Positions 1 through 6,034 of a DNA stretch of 6,379 nucleotides are shown piece by piece. The notes beneath the pieces were generated by a model. That model worked only from the letters and a program-made list of their open reading frames with translations. It was not told the origin of the DNA and made no database searches. This stretch comes from JBCCQH01 sp039024435. GTDB taxonomy: Bacteria; Bacteroidota; Bacteroidia; J057; JADKCL01. Location: the NCBI GenBank assembly GCA_039024435.1, contig JBCCQH010000188.1, positions 1 to 6,379 of the forward strand, in the 5' to 3' direction. Made by a program: the position numbers and the translations under genes. Each line of letters begins with the position of its first letter. The stretch's first letter is position 1.

Positions 1-709
1 GCAAATCAAATGCTTGGGTGACATCGTCCAGCGTTTCTTCGCCTTCGGCCGCTTCGGCTTCGCCTTCCGCAGTCGCCGCTTGTCCTTCAGCCGCCTCCCC
101 GGTGTCTTCCGTGGTCGTTTCCTCGGCGGTAGGTTCCGTAGATTCGGCGGTGATTTCTCCGAGCGTTTCCGCGGCCGGGGCCGCTAGCGTTTCCGGATTC
201 ACGGCCTCTTCCGCAGCGTCATCCGGGGCGTCGGAGGATTCACTCGTTTCCGGGGTCTCTGCCGCCGGGGCTTCCACCTGCTCGGCGGGCAGAACCGGAT
301 CGATCTCTTCCCGGACCACCTCCGATTCGGGGGTCGCCGGAACCGGATCGGCCGGAATCTCGGCTGCGGGTTCAACTTGGGTTGCGGGAGGAACAGGATC
401 GGCGTCTTCGGAAGCAACTTCGGCCTCAGCGGCCGGCGTTTCGGGAGCGGGTGCAGTTTGTTCTTCTTCGGTCGTTGACGTCTCTGCTGCCGGGGCCGTC
501 GCCTCTTCTTCGGTCTCCGTCACGGTGGCCTCAGCATCTCCGCCTTCTTCCACTTCAGATACTACCGGGGCATCGGTAGTTTCCGGGGTGGTTTCCGGCT
601 GTTCCTCACCGTTTTCTGTGCTCGTGTTTTCCACGTCCACAGTTTCCTCTGCATGCTTCTCCTCGTTGGCATCCAGGGGATTGGTGGGGGTGTTTCCTTC
701 TTCTGGCAT
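1..709 (-). CDS. Highly acidic low-complexity protein, N-terminal part (runs off the left edge)
   Basis: An uninterrupted minus-strand frame starts at the ATG at 709-707 (MPEEGNTPTN...) and stays open for 236 codons to the window edge, so the C-terminus is missing. The visible part is almost entirely Glu, Ala, Thr, Pro, Val, Asp and Ser. It has one Lys (residue 18) and one Arg (residue 133), so it is strongly negatively charged and probably disordered. It has no signal peptide or membrane segment. Imperfect internal repeats are visible: a DPV-P-(x)QVE-PAAE unit at about residues 104-117 recurs at 137-151, and APAAET recurs near 72, 148 and 177. No Shine-Dalgarno precedes the start, which is usual for Bacteroidota, and a candidate promoter lies just upstream. 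The function cannot be read from this part. Acidic tails of this kind precede folded domains in several Bacteroidota proteins, including some DUF349 proteins, but the deciding domain is outside the window. I am confident it is coding and not confident of any function. Confidence 0.75.
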   Translation of the reverse strand, partial: MPEEGNTPTNPLDANEEKHAEETVDVENTSTENGEEQPETTPETTDAPVVSEVEEGGDAEATVTETEEEATAPAAETSTTEEEQTAPAPETPAAEAEVASEDADPVPPATQVEPAAEIPADPVPATPESEVVREEIDPVLPAEQVEAPAAETPETSESSDAPDDAAEEAVNPETLAAPAAETLGEITAESTEPTAEETTTEDTGEAAEGQAATAEGEAEAAEGEETLDDVTQAFDL

Positions 710-741
710 AGTCAGGTTTTGTATGCGTTTCTATAAGATCG

Positions 742-773
742 TGAAGTTACTAAGAGCATTCCGGTAAATCAAA
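742..773 (-). promoter_or_regulatory. Candidate Bacteroidota-type promoter for the acidic-protein gene
   Basis: On the minus strand a TTTG (773-770) is followed after 20 nt by TAACTTCA (749-742), which matches the TAnnTTTG consensus at six positions of the phylum's primary sigma factor. Transcription would begin near 735, about 25 nt before the ATG. This suggests the acidic gene is transcribed independently of lysS. It rests on motif and spacing only. Confidence 0.4.
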
Positions 774-789
774 TGAATCGGCCGCTCTC

Positions 790-844
790 AGCCCTAAGGT
801 TTCCCGGGCTACATCTGCGTTGTTTTCTGCTTTCCGGACGGAAA
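790..844 (-). terminator. Weak stem-loops downstream of lysS, possible terminator
   Basis: Two small inverted repeats follow the lysS stop codon. One is TTTCCG-GA-CGGAAA (831-844), whose loop is very short. The other is AGCCC/GGGCT (790-794 with 806-810) with an 11-nt loop. Neither is followed by a clear T-run on the minus strand, so a classic intrinsic terminator is not supported. Bacteroidota terminators are often hard to see, so this remains a low-confidence call. Confidence 0.2.
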
Positions 845-853
845 TTTGCGCGG

Positions 854-2584
854 TTATTCCCCCCTCACCCAAGACGCCACTTCTTCTGTGCGCGGGTTTT
901 TCAAGTTCAATTTGTTCTTTTTGTTGAATCCGCACAGATCGTTGAAAAGCTTGTTCGGATTGGCCGCTTCCAGGTCCGCCAGTGTGACGACACCGACCTG
1001 TCGGATCACGGGGATCCAGGCATCGGGTACCCCTCGCTCCCGGAGGGCCGCATCCGATACGATCTGCGGTTTTTTCTCTGGCTTCATCTGCGGGAAAAAG
1101 AGCACGTCCTGAATGGAGGTCGAATTCGTCATGATCATCGACAAGCGGTCGATTCCCACGCCCAGTCCGGCCGTTGGCGGCATTCCGTATTCGAGCGCCC
1201 GAATGAAATCTTCATCCAGCACCATCGCCTCGTCGTCGCCGCGCTTGCCCAGCTCCAATTGGTCCTCAAAGCGCGCGCGCTGATCGATGGGATCATTCAG
1301 CTCGGAGAAGGAATTCAGCAATTCCTTGCCGTTGACGATGGCCTCGAAGCGTTCCACCAGTCCGGGATGTTCGCGGTGCTTTTTCGCCAGGGGACTCATT
1401 TCCACCGGATAATCCATAATAAAAGTCGGTTGGATGAGCTTGCTCTCAGCGGTCTCACCGAAGATTTCATCGATCAGTTTTCCCTTGCCCATGCTGTCGT
1501 CGACCGGTACACCCAGGGTGTGCGCGGTCTGCCGCAACTGGTCTTCATCCATCTGAGAAATGTCCACCCCCGTATACTCCTGGATCGCCTCAAACATCGT
1601 GAAGCGCTTCCAGGGCCGCTTAAAATCGATGTCGTGCTCCCCGACCCGCACCACGGTGCCACCGGTGACATCAATCGCCACCTTTTCGATCATTTCCTCC
1701 ACCAGATCCATCATCCAGAGGTAGTCCTTGTAGGCTACGTACAGCTCGATCTGGGTGAATTCCGGATTGTGGAAACGCGACATGCCTTCGTTGCGAAAAT
1801 CCTTTGAGAACTCGTACACCCCATCGAATCCGCCCACAATCAGCCGCTTCAGGTACAACTCGTTGGCGATGCGCAAGTAGAGCGTCATGTCCAGGGTGTT
1901 GTGGTGGGTCTTGAATGGACGGGCGGAAGCACCGCCATACAGTGGCTGCAAAATCGGGGTTTCGACTTCAAGGTAGCCGCGGGCATTCAAAAATTCCCGC
2001 ATACTTTGTACCAGTTGCGTCCGCTTGCGGAAAGTTTCCCGTACTTCCGGATGGACTACCATGTCCAGGTAACGCATTCGGTAGCGCGATTCTAAGTCCG
2101 AGAGGGTATCGTACACCGTCCCATCCTCCAATTCCTTGCGGAAGGGAATGGGACGCAGCGTTTTCGACAATACGGTGAACGACTTGACGTGCAAGGTAGT
2201 CTCCCCCGTTTTCGTGGTGAAAACGAAACCCTTGACCCCAATAAAATCTCCCAGCGAAGTCAGCTTTTTGAAAACCGTATTGTAAGGCGTCTTGTCTTCT
2301 TCGGGGCAGATTTCGTCGCGGTTGACGTAGACCTGAAGCTTACCGCTCGTGTCCTGCAATACGGCAAACGATGCCTTGCCCATGATCCGTTTCGTCACTA
2401 CGCGCCCGGCAAGACAGACCTCCTGGTACTGCTCGGCGGTGGCTTCCGAAAAGTTTTGCAAAATGTCCTCAGCGTAGTGCGTCACGGGAAATTCTTCGGC
2501 CGGATACGGTTCCATGCCCATATTGCGGAGTTGCTGCATTTCCTTGCGGCGCTGAATTTCCTGGTCGTTCAGTTGTTGTTCCAT
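854..2584 (-). CDS. lysS: Lysyl-tRNA synthetase, class II (LysRS)
   Basis: Cytoplasmic enzyme that activates lysine with ATP and charges tRNA-Lys for translation. The 576-residue product has the full class II architecture. An N-terminal OB-fold anticodon-binding domain lies at about residues 55-150. Motif 1 is around 165-212. Motif 2 (FRNEG...HNPEFTQIE, about 263-280) contains the ATP-contacting Arg264. Motif 3 (GLGVGIDRL, about 473-481) contains Arg480. Residues from about 503 to 576 are a C-terminal extension (KLFNDLCGFNKKNKL...) absent from E. coli LysRS but usual in Bacteroidota, where the protein is about 575-580 residues, so the gene looks complete. The start MEQQLNDQEI fits the family N-terminus and lies 24 nt downstream of a consensus -7 element. 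It is divergent from the secreted-protein gene and is probably expressed constitutively. There are no frameshifts or missing catalytic residues. Long shadow frames on the opposite strand reflect GC-rich codon use. Confidence 0.98.
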   Translation of the reverse strand: MEQQLNDQEIQRRKEMQQLRNMGMEPYPAEEFPVTHYAEDILQNFSEATAEQYQEVCLAGRVVTKRIMGKASFAVLQDTSGKLQVYVNRDEICPEEDKTPYNTVFKKLTSLGDFIGVKGFVFTTKTGETTLHVKSFTVLSKTLRPIPFRKELEDGTVYDTLSDLESRYRMRYLDMVVHPEVRETFRKRTQLVQSMREFLNARGYLEVETPILQPLYGGASARPFKTHHNTLDMTLYLRIANELYLKRLIVGGFDGVYEFSKDFRNEGMSRFHNPEFTQIELYVAYKDYLWMMDLVEEMIEKVAIDVTGGTVVRVGEHDIDFKRPWKRFTMFEAIQEYTGVDISQMDEDQLRQTAHTLGVPVDDSMGKGKLIDEIFGETAESKLIQPTFIMDYPVEMSPLAKKHREHPGLVERFEAIVNGKELLNSFSELNDPIDQRARFEDQLELGKRGDDEAMVLDEDFIRALEYGMPPTAGLGVGIDRLSMIMTNSTSIQDVLFFPQMKPEKKPQIVSDAALRERGVPDAWIPVIRQVGVVTLADLEAANPNKLFNDLCGFNKKNKLNLKNPRTEEVASWVRGE

Positions 2585-2607
2585 TATTTATTCATCGAAA
2601 ATTTCCG

Positions 2608-2615
2608 CAAATTTA
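2608..2615 (-). promoter_or_regulatory. lysS promoter -7 element (TAAATTTG)
   Basis: On the minus strand TAAATTTG matches the Bacteroidota -7 consensus TAnnTTTG exactly and ends 24 nt before the lysS ATG (2584-2582). Transcription would start roughly at 2600, giving a short A/T-rich leader with no Shine-Dalgarno. No good TTTG lies at the expected -33 distance (around 2634-2638 reads CCTC on the minus strand), so the upstream half is weak. Confidence 0.45.
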
Positions 2616-2625
2616 TACCAATTTA

Positions 2626-2658
2626 TCCATTGAGAGGCGGTTTTGTTTGTTCAATGGA
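2626..2658. promoter_or_regulatory. 8-bp inverted repeat in the lysS upstream region, possible operator
   Basis: TCCATTGA (2626-2633) and its exact reverse complement TCAATGGA (2651-2658) are separated by 17 bp. They overlap where the -33 region of the lysS promoter would be and extend just upstream of it. The spacing would suit a dimeric regulator, but the repeat is short and chance is a real alternative. Confidence 0.25.
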
Positions 2659-2725
2659 CATTTTTCCCGGATCAATCGCCATCGGTTGCGCCGCCGGAAA
2701 ATCCCGTCCTCCGTCCCCTACCCCC

Positions 2726-2760
2726 CGATTGGGTACCGGCACTTTTGACATTCGATTGGG
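2726..2760 (+). repeat. Direct repeat CGATTGGG x2
   Basis: CGATTGGG occurs at 2726-2733 and again at 2753-2760, 27 bp apart. The second copy contains the TTG of the candidate -33 element of the downstream plus-strand promoter. This could be a pair of regulator sites, or coincidence in a G/C-rich spacer. Confidence 0.25.
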
Positions 2761-2787
2761 ATTAGGTTAATTTTTTATTAAGATTTG
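2756..2787 (+). promoter_or_regulatory. Candidate promoter for the secreted-protein gene
   Basis: TTG (2756-2758) is followed after 20 nt by TAAGATTTG (2779-2787), a -7-like element with one extra base compared with TAnnTTTG. The intervening region is A/T-rich, including a TTTTTT tract. Transcription would start near 2794, about 34 nt before the ATG at 2828. A second TTTG/TATTCTTTG pair (2784-2819) ends 8 nt before the ATG and is less likely. Confidence 0.35.
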
Positions 2788-2827
2788 CTCGTTACCTGCA
2801 ATTAAGCGTTTATTCTTTGTCACGGCT

Positions 2828-3448
2828 ATGAAACTAAACCAACTAATCTGTTTTCTCTCGGCAATTCTCCTGTTTGGCCTGTATCCCCAGGTCGGCCACG
2901 GGCAAAATCCGGCCGCGGGTACTTCGGGAACTTACTGCAATGTCTTTTACATCACTTCCGATGCCCCCGAGGTGCTTCCGTTTGACGACGCCTGCTTCGT
3001 GGTGGAAGAATACGAGATTTCCGATCCAAAACGCTTCCGTACTTTCGGTCCGGTCAAGGGCAGCATCGATCTGTTTGGACACTTTGACTGGGCCATGAAC
3101 TTTTTCTTGCCCAAGGTAAACGAGCGTGACCGCCTCAAAATCGTAACCCCCCGCGACTTCCTCGACCGCAACCTCAAGGTGAATGACGGCGAGTTTTTCA
3201 TTACCCTGACCGATAACCGCCGGTCCTCGCGCTTCGATCCTGTGCCCAACAATGTGGACTTTATCGCGGTTTCCGGCACCGGCCGGGTCACGTCCTTTCG
3301 CGCCCAAGCCGGCGACATGCCCTACGATGAATACGACCTGCAGATCGATGTCCGGATGCAAAAGGTAGACCGCTCGGGCGATTATCCCCGTTTGAGCGGC
3401 GATCCCGTTCGACTGCGGATGGCCCTGGTGGTTGAGGTACTGCAATAG
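2828..3448 (+). CDS. Secreted or periplasmic protein of unknown function
   Basis: A 206-residue product begins with a classic Sec signal peptide: basic Lys2, a hydrophobic core (about residues 6-19), and a likely cleavage near VGHG/QNP at residues 25-26. There is no lipobox and no later membrane segment, so it should be soluble and exported. The mature protein has two cysteines (37 and 56) that could form a disulfide. It is rich in alternating hydrophobic and charged stretches, with a Phe/Asp-rich middle and a strand-like end (PVRLRMALVVEVLQ), suggesting mostly beta structure. I do not recognise the family. The gene is divergent from lysS and convergent with the coiled-coil gene, 12 bp stop to stop, so it is probably transcribed alone. 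The ATG has no Shine-Dalgarno. A mirror frame covers it on the minus strand, but the signal peptide and upstream promoter support the plus strand. Confidence 0.85.
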   Translation: MKLNQLICFLSAILLFGLYPQVGHGQNPAAGTSGTYCNVFYITSDAPEVLPFDDACFVVEEYEISDPKRFRTFGPVKGSIDLFGHFDWAMNFFLPKVNERDRLKIVTPRDFLDRNLKVNDGEFFITLTDNRRSSRFDPVPNNVDFIAVSGTGRVTSFRAQAGDMPYDEYDLQIDVRMQKVDRSGDYPRLSGDPVRLRMALVVEVLQ

Positions 3449-3452
3449 TACC
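3436..3452. terminator. Small hairpin spanning the stop codon between convergent genes
   Basis: GGTACT (3436-3441) and AGTACC (3447-3452) form a perfect 6-bp stem with a 5-nt loop, and the stem includes the TAG of the secreted-protein gene. It sits next to the 12-bp gap between two convergent genes and could act on both strands, but no T-run follows on either side. Confidence 0.25.
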
Positions 3453-3460
3453 GGGACCAA

Positions 3461-4777
3461 CTACTTTGCCTTGATGATCTTTTTGGCTTGCTTGACCCAC
3501 TTCTCGCGTTTGACGCGGCCGGGAAACAAGGCCAAAGCGACATCGATCCGCTCCATGTCCGCCGCTGAGAGCTTACTCACCTGCTTGAGGGTGTAGATGC
3601 CCAGTCCGTTGAGCTTGCTCGCCACCACCGGACCGATGCCATTGATTTGAGTCAGGTCATCCTCCTGTCCGGCTTTGACCTTGCCCAAGTGAGAAAAATC
3701 CGGGCGCACCGGAGAAGACGGCGATTCATTCGGCACCCCTTTGGGCAACTTGGTCGATTGGGTGCTCGCGACCGCTTTGCGCAACGCCGCCAATTCTTTG
3801 CGCAGGGCATCCCTTTCTTGGGTCAACTCCTGGATCTGTTTTCCGGCCTGGCCCCCCGTCCGGTCCCGCACCTGCGCGCGCAAGCGGGCATTGTCTTTTT
3901 CGAGGCCATGGATCGATTCCTCCAATTCAGCAATCTCCGCTTCTTGGTCCTCTTTCTCCTTGCGGAGCCATTCAGTTTCCTGCGCATCTCCGGCGGTGGG
4001 GGCTTGCAAGGGGGCTTTTTGTGCGGTGGCCAATGCTTCCTCGGCAGCAACGAGGGCTTTTTCGGCCCGGACTAGTTTCTGTTGCGTACTGGCCAAATCG
4101 GCTTCCCGCTGCACCAACTTGATTTGCTTTTGCTTCAGGTCGCGGCGCAGACTTGCATCGCCCTCCCCGGCTTGCGACGCAGGTTTCGCCTTGAGTTCCT
4201 GATTCTGCGCGCGCAACTGCGCCAATTCTTTCTGTAACTGATCGATGCGACCGGTGTCTTCACGCGCGGCCTCGGCGGCATTGAGTTGTGCCTGCAATTC
4301 GGACTTCTGCGCGGTCAGCGCCGCGACCTCCTTTTGCAACTGATCGATGCGCGGATCGTCTTTCCTACTTTCGCCGGCGGATTCAGTGGATTCTTTGTAC
4401 TGGTCGTATTCCTGTTGGATGCGCATGCGGGCGGCCACCGCTTCATCCAGTTTTCGCTGAAGGCGCTCCAAATCGGCTTTGCTGGCCCGCTGCTCGTTTT
4501 TTTCGTCAATGGTCTTCTGCAAGGTGTCCACCTGCTCCTCCACCCCTCGAATGTATTCTTCATACTCGGCTATCCGGGCCCGCGAACTCTGCAAAGCGTC
4601 ATTGGCCTTGCGGAGGGCCGGGGTCTGATCCTCGGGCCACGATTCGGCCTCGCGCTTGCGGCGGGCCGCCTGGATGAGCCACGCCGTCAAAAAACCGATG
4701 AGCGCCGCCCCGAGCAGCATGATGCCGATCTCGAGAAAAGCGGTGGAACGGTCCAGGGGATTCAGGTTTTCGAACAT
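3461..4777 (-). CDS. Membrane-anchored coiled-coil protein with C-terminal helix-hairpin-helix domain
   Basis: The 438-residue product has three parts. Residues about 14-36 (IGIMLLGAALIGFLTAWLI) form one transmembrane helix followed at once by ARRKRE. By the positive-inside rule this places the rest in the cytoplasm. Residues about 52-338 are a long charged coiled coil, interrupted by Ala/Pro-rich linkers near 198-207 and 254-265. RIDQLQKE occurs twice, 34 residues apart (143-150 and 177-184). Residues about 374-438 (DLTQINGIGPVVASKLNGLG...) are a helix-hairpin-helix module of the COG3743/H3TH type, including the usual closing GRVKREKWVKQAKK. Such modules often bind DNA backbone, though in this subgroup no activity can be assumed, and it lacks a recognisable nuclease domain. 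The gene starts 6 bp after the stop of the OmpA-like gene, so the two are almost certainly one operon. The start is fixed by that spacing and the membrane helix. The domain call is firm; the cellular role is unknown. Confidence 0.9.
   Translation of the reverse strand: MFENLNPLDRSTAFLEIGIMLLGAALIGFLTAWLIQAARRKREAESWPEDQTPALRKANDALQSSRARIAEYEEYIRGVEEQVDTLQKTIDEKNEQRASKADLERLQRKLDEAVAARMRIQQEYDQYKESTESAGESRKDDPRIDQLQKEVAALTAQKSELQAQLNAAEAAREDTGRIDQLQKELAQLRAQNQELKAKPASQAGEGDASLRRDLKQKQIKLVQREADLASTQQKLVRAEKALVAAEEALATAQKAPLQAPTAGDAQETEWLRKEKEDQEAEIAELEESIHGLEKDNARLRAQVRDRTGGQAGKQIQELTQERDALRKELAALRKAVASTQSTKLPKGVPNESPSSPVRPDFSHLGKVKAGQEDDLTQINGIGPVVASKLNGLGIYTLKQVSKLSAADMERIDVALALFPGRVKREKWVKQAKKIIKAK
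4226..4351 (-). repeat. Internal duplication in the coiled-coil gene
   Basis: Two 24-nt segments, at 4328-4351 and 4226-4249, both encode RIDQLQKE. They differ only at synonymous third positions apart from the Leu and Lys codon choice, and lie 102 nt (34 codons) apart. The following residues are also alike (VAALTAQKSELQA versus LAQLRAQNQELKA). This looks like a duplicated coiled-coil segment. Confidence 0.6.
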
Positions 4778-4783
4778 GCAAAG

Positions 4784-5455
4784 TCAATTTTCAAAGTTCA
4801 GTATGAGTTGCAATTCCGCACGGCGATTCTGCTGTCGGCCGGCGCGGGTATCGTTGCTGGCGACCGGATTCGCTTCGCCTTCGGTGCGCAAATCCAATTG
4901 CTCTTCCGGGACGGATTCGGCGCGAAAAAGATCCGCAACCGCTTCGGCCCGGCGGAGTCCCAACTTCAGGTTGTTTTCCCGGGCGGCGGTGTCGTCGGTG
5001 TACCCCACAATGCGGATCCTACTTTGCGAGTGCTGCCGCAAAAACTCCGCCGCCGCTTCGATGTAGTCGGTGAGGTCAGCGCGATCGTTGATCAGGGGCT
5101 TGGCAAATGAAAACCGTACTGTACGCTTGCCACGCAAGGTCGTCGGGAGCGTCGTGGGAAGCACCGGAGGGGTAGCCGGAGACACCACGGTATCCGGGGA
5201 AACATTGTCCGGAAAAATTTCCGCCCCCTTCCCCGAATCTTCCGGAATTGCGGAAGATTCTAATTCCGATCTGTCACCTTTTTCGATAGACCGACGGGGA
5301 GGATCACTTGCGGGATTCGGATCGTCCCGACTAGAATCGGCCCCACTCGTCACGGAAGTGTCTGGTCCACAGGCGCCTTTGACTTGGCACGCATACCAAT
5401 AGCCCGATCCCAAGGACCACAACAAAAAGGCCGCAATGCCAACGATCAGTCTCAT
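4784..5455 (-). CDS. OmpA-family protein with N-terminal membrane segment
   Basis: The best start is the ATG at 5455-5453, giving 223 residues (MRLIVGIAAFLLWSLGSGYW...). A longer frame to 5551 would add 32 non-signal residues and overlap the divergent lipoprotein gene. Residues about 3-21 are a hydrophobic anchor or uncleaved signal. They are followed by CQVKGACG (Cys23, Cys29, possibly a disulfide) and a disordered Ser/Asp/Pro/Thr linker (about 31-108). Residues about 110-223 are an OmpA C-terminal domain: FSFAKPLI, then IVGYTDDTAARENN, LGLRRAEAV, and GEANPVASNDTRAGRQQNRRAEL. This signature carries the Asp and Arg that bind peptidoglycan diaminopimelate in characterised members. No beta-barrel is present, so it is an OmpA-like wall-binding protein held by its N-terminus, not a porin. 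It is the first gene of a two-gene operon with the coiled-coil/HhH gene. The domain call is secure; exact localisation (inner membrane versus periplasm) is inferred. Confidence 0.92.
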   Translation of the reverse strand: MRLIVGIAAFLLWSLGSGYWYACQVKGACGPDTSVTSGADSSRDDPNPASDPPRRSIEKGDRSELESSAIPEDSGKGAEIFPDNVSPDTVVSPATPPVLPTTLPTTLRGKRTVRFSFAKPLINDRADLTDYIEAAAEFLRQHSQSRIRIVGYTDDTAARENNLKLGLRRAEAVADLFRAESVPEEQLDLRTEGEANPVASNDTRAGRQQNRRAELQLILNFEN

Positions 5456-5474
5456 GGTGGTGAATTTACAAAAG

Positions 5475-5506
5475 TTTGCGAACCTTCCGATTTCGAAGTA
5501 TCTTAT
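5475..5506 (+). promoter_or_regulatory. Candidate promoter for the lipoprotein gene
   Basis: TTTG (5475-5478), 20 nt, then TATCTTAT (5499-5506) matches the Bacteroidota layout with six of eight -7 positions not counting against TAnnTTTG. The predicted start near 5513 leaves about 20 nt of leader before the ATG at 5534. Its -7 element overlaps that of the opposite-strand promoter. Confidence 0.35.
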
Positions 5507-5523
5507 GTCATCAGTGCTTGCAA
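5494..5523 (-). promoter_or_regulatory. Candidate promoter for the OmpA/coiled-coil operon
   Basis: On the minus strand TTG (5523-5521) is followed after 20 nt by TACTTCG (5500-5494), which resembles TAnnTTYG with one base missing from the spacer. Transcription would start near 5487, about 30 nt before the preferred OmpA-like start at 5455, which supports that start over the longer frame. Confidence 0.3.
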
Positions 5524-5533
5524 TCATTTTACT

Positions 5534-5989
5534 ATGTTCCAAAAATTTCAATTTGCTTTTCTTCTGCTCCTGACTCTAGGTTTTGCTACTTCTTGTGACC
5601 ATCACGTCGATTGCTTCGAGGGCGAGGGCAACGAAGCCTCACCATCGACGATGCTCACCGATGGAATTTGGGATCTCGGTTGGGTTCGTTCCACGGAAAT
5701 CGCCGGCGGACAAGCAATAGAAACGAATACCGAAGCATTTGGGGAAGGCACTACCAATGGCGTGTGTACCTTTGAATTTCAACCCGAACTTGAATGCATC
5801 ATGATTGATGTCGGCGGGGAGCAAATCAACGACTACCGCGTCTTTGAAAATGGCGACCTGCGCATCGGTGGTACTACCTACCGCATCCAAAACCTGAGCG
5901 CGGACGTCCTGGAAATCCTGGCCTTCGAATCCCACGACTGCGAGGAAGGCTCCGAGGGCATCGAAGAGTTGATGCATTTCAACCGCTGA
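5534..5989 (+). CDS. Small lipoprotein, possible lipocalin-like fold
   Basis: The chosen ATG at 5534 gives 151 residues beginning with a lipoprotein signal: Lys4, a hydrophobic core (residues 7-17), then FATSC with the lipid-accepting Cys21. The -3 position is Ala, not the usual Leu/Val/Ile, so the lipobox is slightly atypical. The frame is open further upstream to 5384, but that would put 50 non-signal residues in front and run antisense into the OmpA-like gene. The mature protein has four further cysteines (27, 78, 88, 136), which may form two disulfides. The pattern GIWDLGWV near residues 44-51, TFEFQPE near 79-85, then YRVFENGDLRIGGTTYRIQN and LSADVLEIL (about 101-129) resembles Bacteroidota lipocalin-like lipoproteins (PF13648 style) that form a small beta-barrel. 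That assignment is by appearance only and no ligand can be named. It is probably transcribed alone and divergent from the OmpA-like operon. Confidence 0.85.
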   Translation: MFQKFQFAFLLLLTLGFATSCDHHVDCFEGEGNEASPSTMLTDGIWDLGWVRSTEIAGGQAIETNTEAFGEGTTNGVCTFEFQPELECIMIDVGGEQINDYRVFENGDLRIGGTTYRIQNLSADVLEILAFESHDCEEGSEGIEELMHFNR

Positions 5990-6034
5990 TTGCGACAATC
6001 AGGTGCATTTGATTCCCAGCAACCGGCCGTGGTC

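Noticed and set aside
18..767. Ser/Val/Ala-rich 249-codon plus-strand frame
   Set aside because: It is the mirror of the acidic minus-strand gene: Glu, Ala and Thr codons read backwards give Ser-rich sequence. The minus frame has the better start and a promoter.
773..1807. 344-codon plus-strand frame inside lysS
   Set aside because: It lies antisense to a fully conserved LysRS and shows no family pattern of its own. It is an effect of GC-rich codon use.
2189..2770. 193-codon plus-strand frame across the start of lysS and the intergenic region
   Set aside because: Most of it is antisense to the LysRS OB domain. It would run through the lysS promoter and has no credible product.
2843..3460. 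205-codon minus-strand frame opposite the secreted-protein gene
   Set aside because: The plus-strand gene has a clean signal peptide and a plausible promoter. The minus frame has neither and would end inside the signal-peptide region.
4286..5110. 274-codon plus-strand frame opposite the coiled-coil and OmpA-like genes
   Set aside because: It spans two recognisable minus-strand genes in antisense and has no coherent domain pattern.
5384..5533. 50-residue N-terminal extension of the lipoprotein
   Set aside because: It would put non-signal sequence before a clear lipoprotein signal and overlap the start of the divergent OmpA-like gene.
5456..5551. 32-residue N-terminal extension of the OmpA-like protein
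   Set aside because: The extension would bury the hydrophobic anchor, overlap the lipoprotein start and include the likely promoter. The ATG at 5455 is better.
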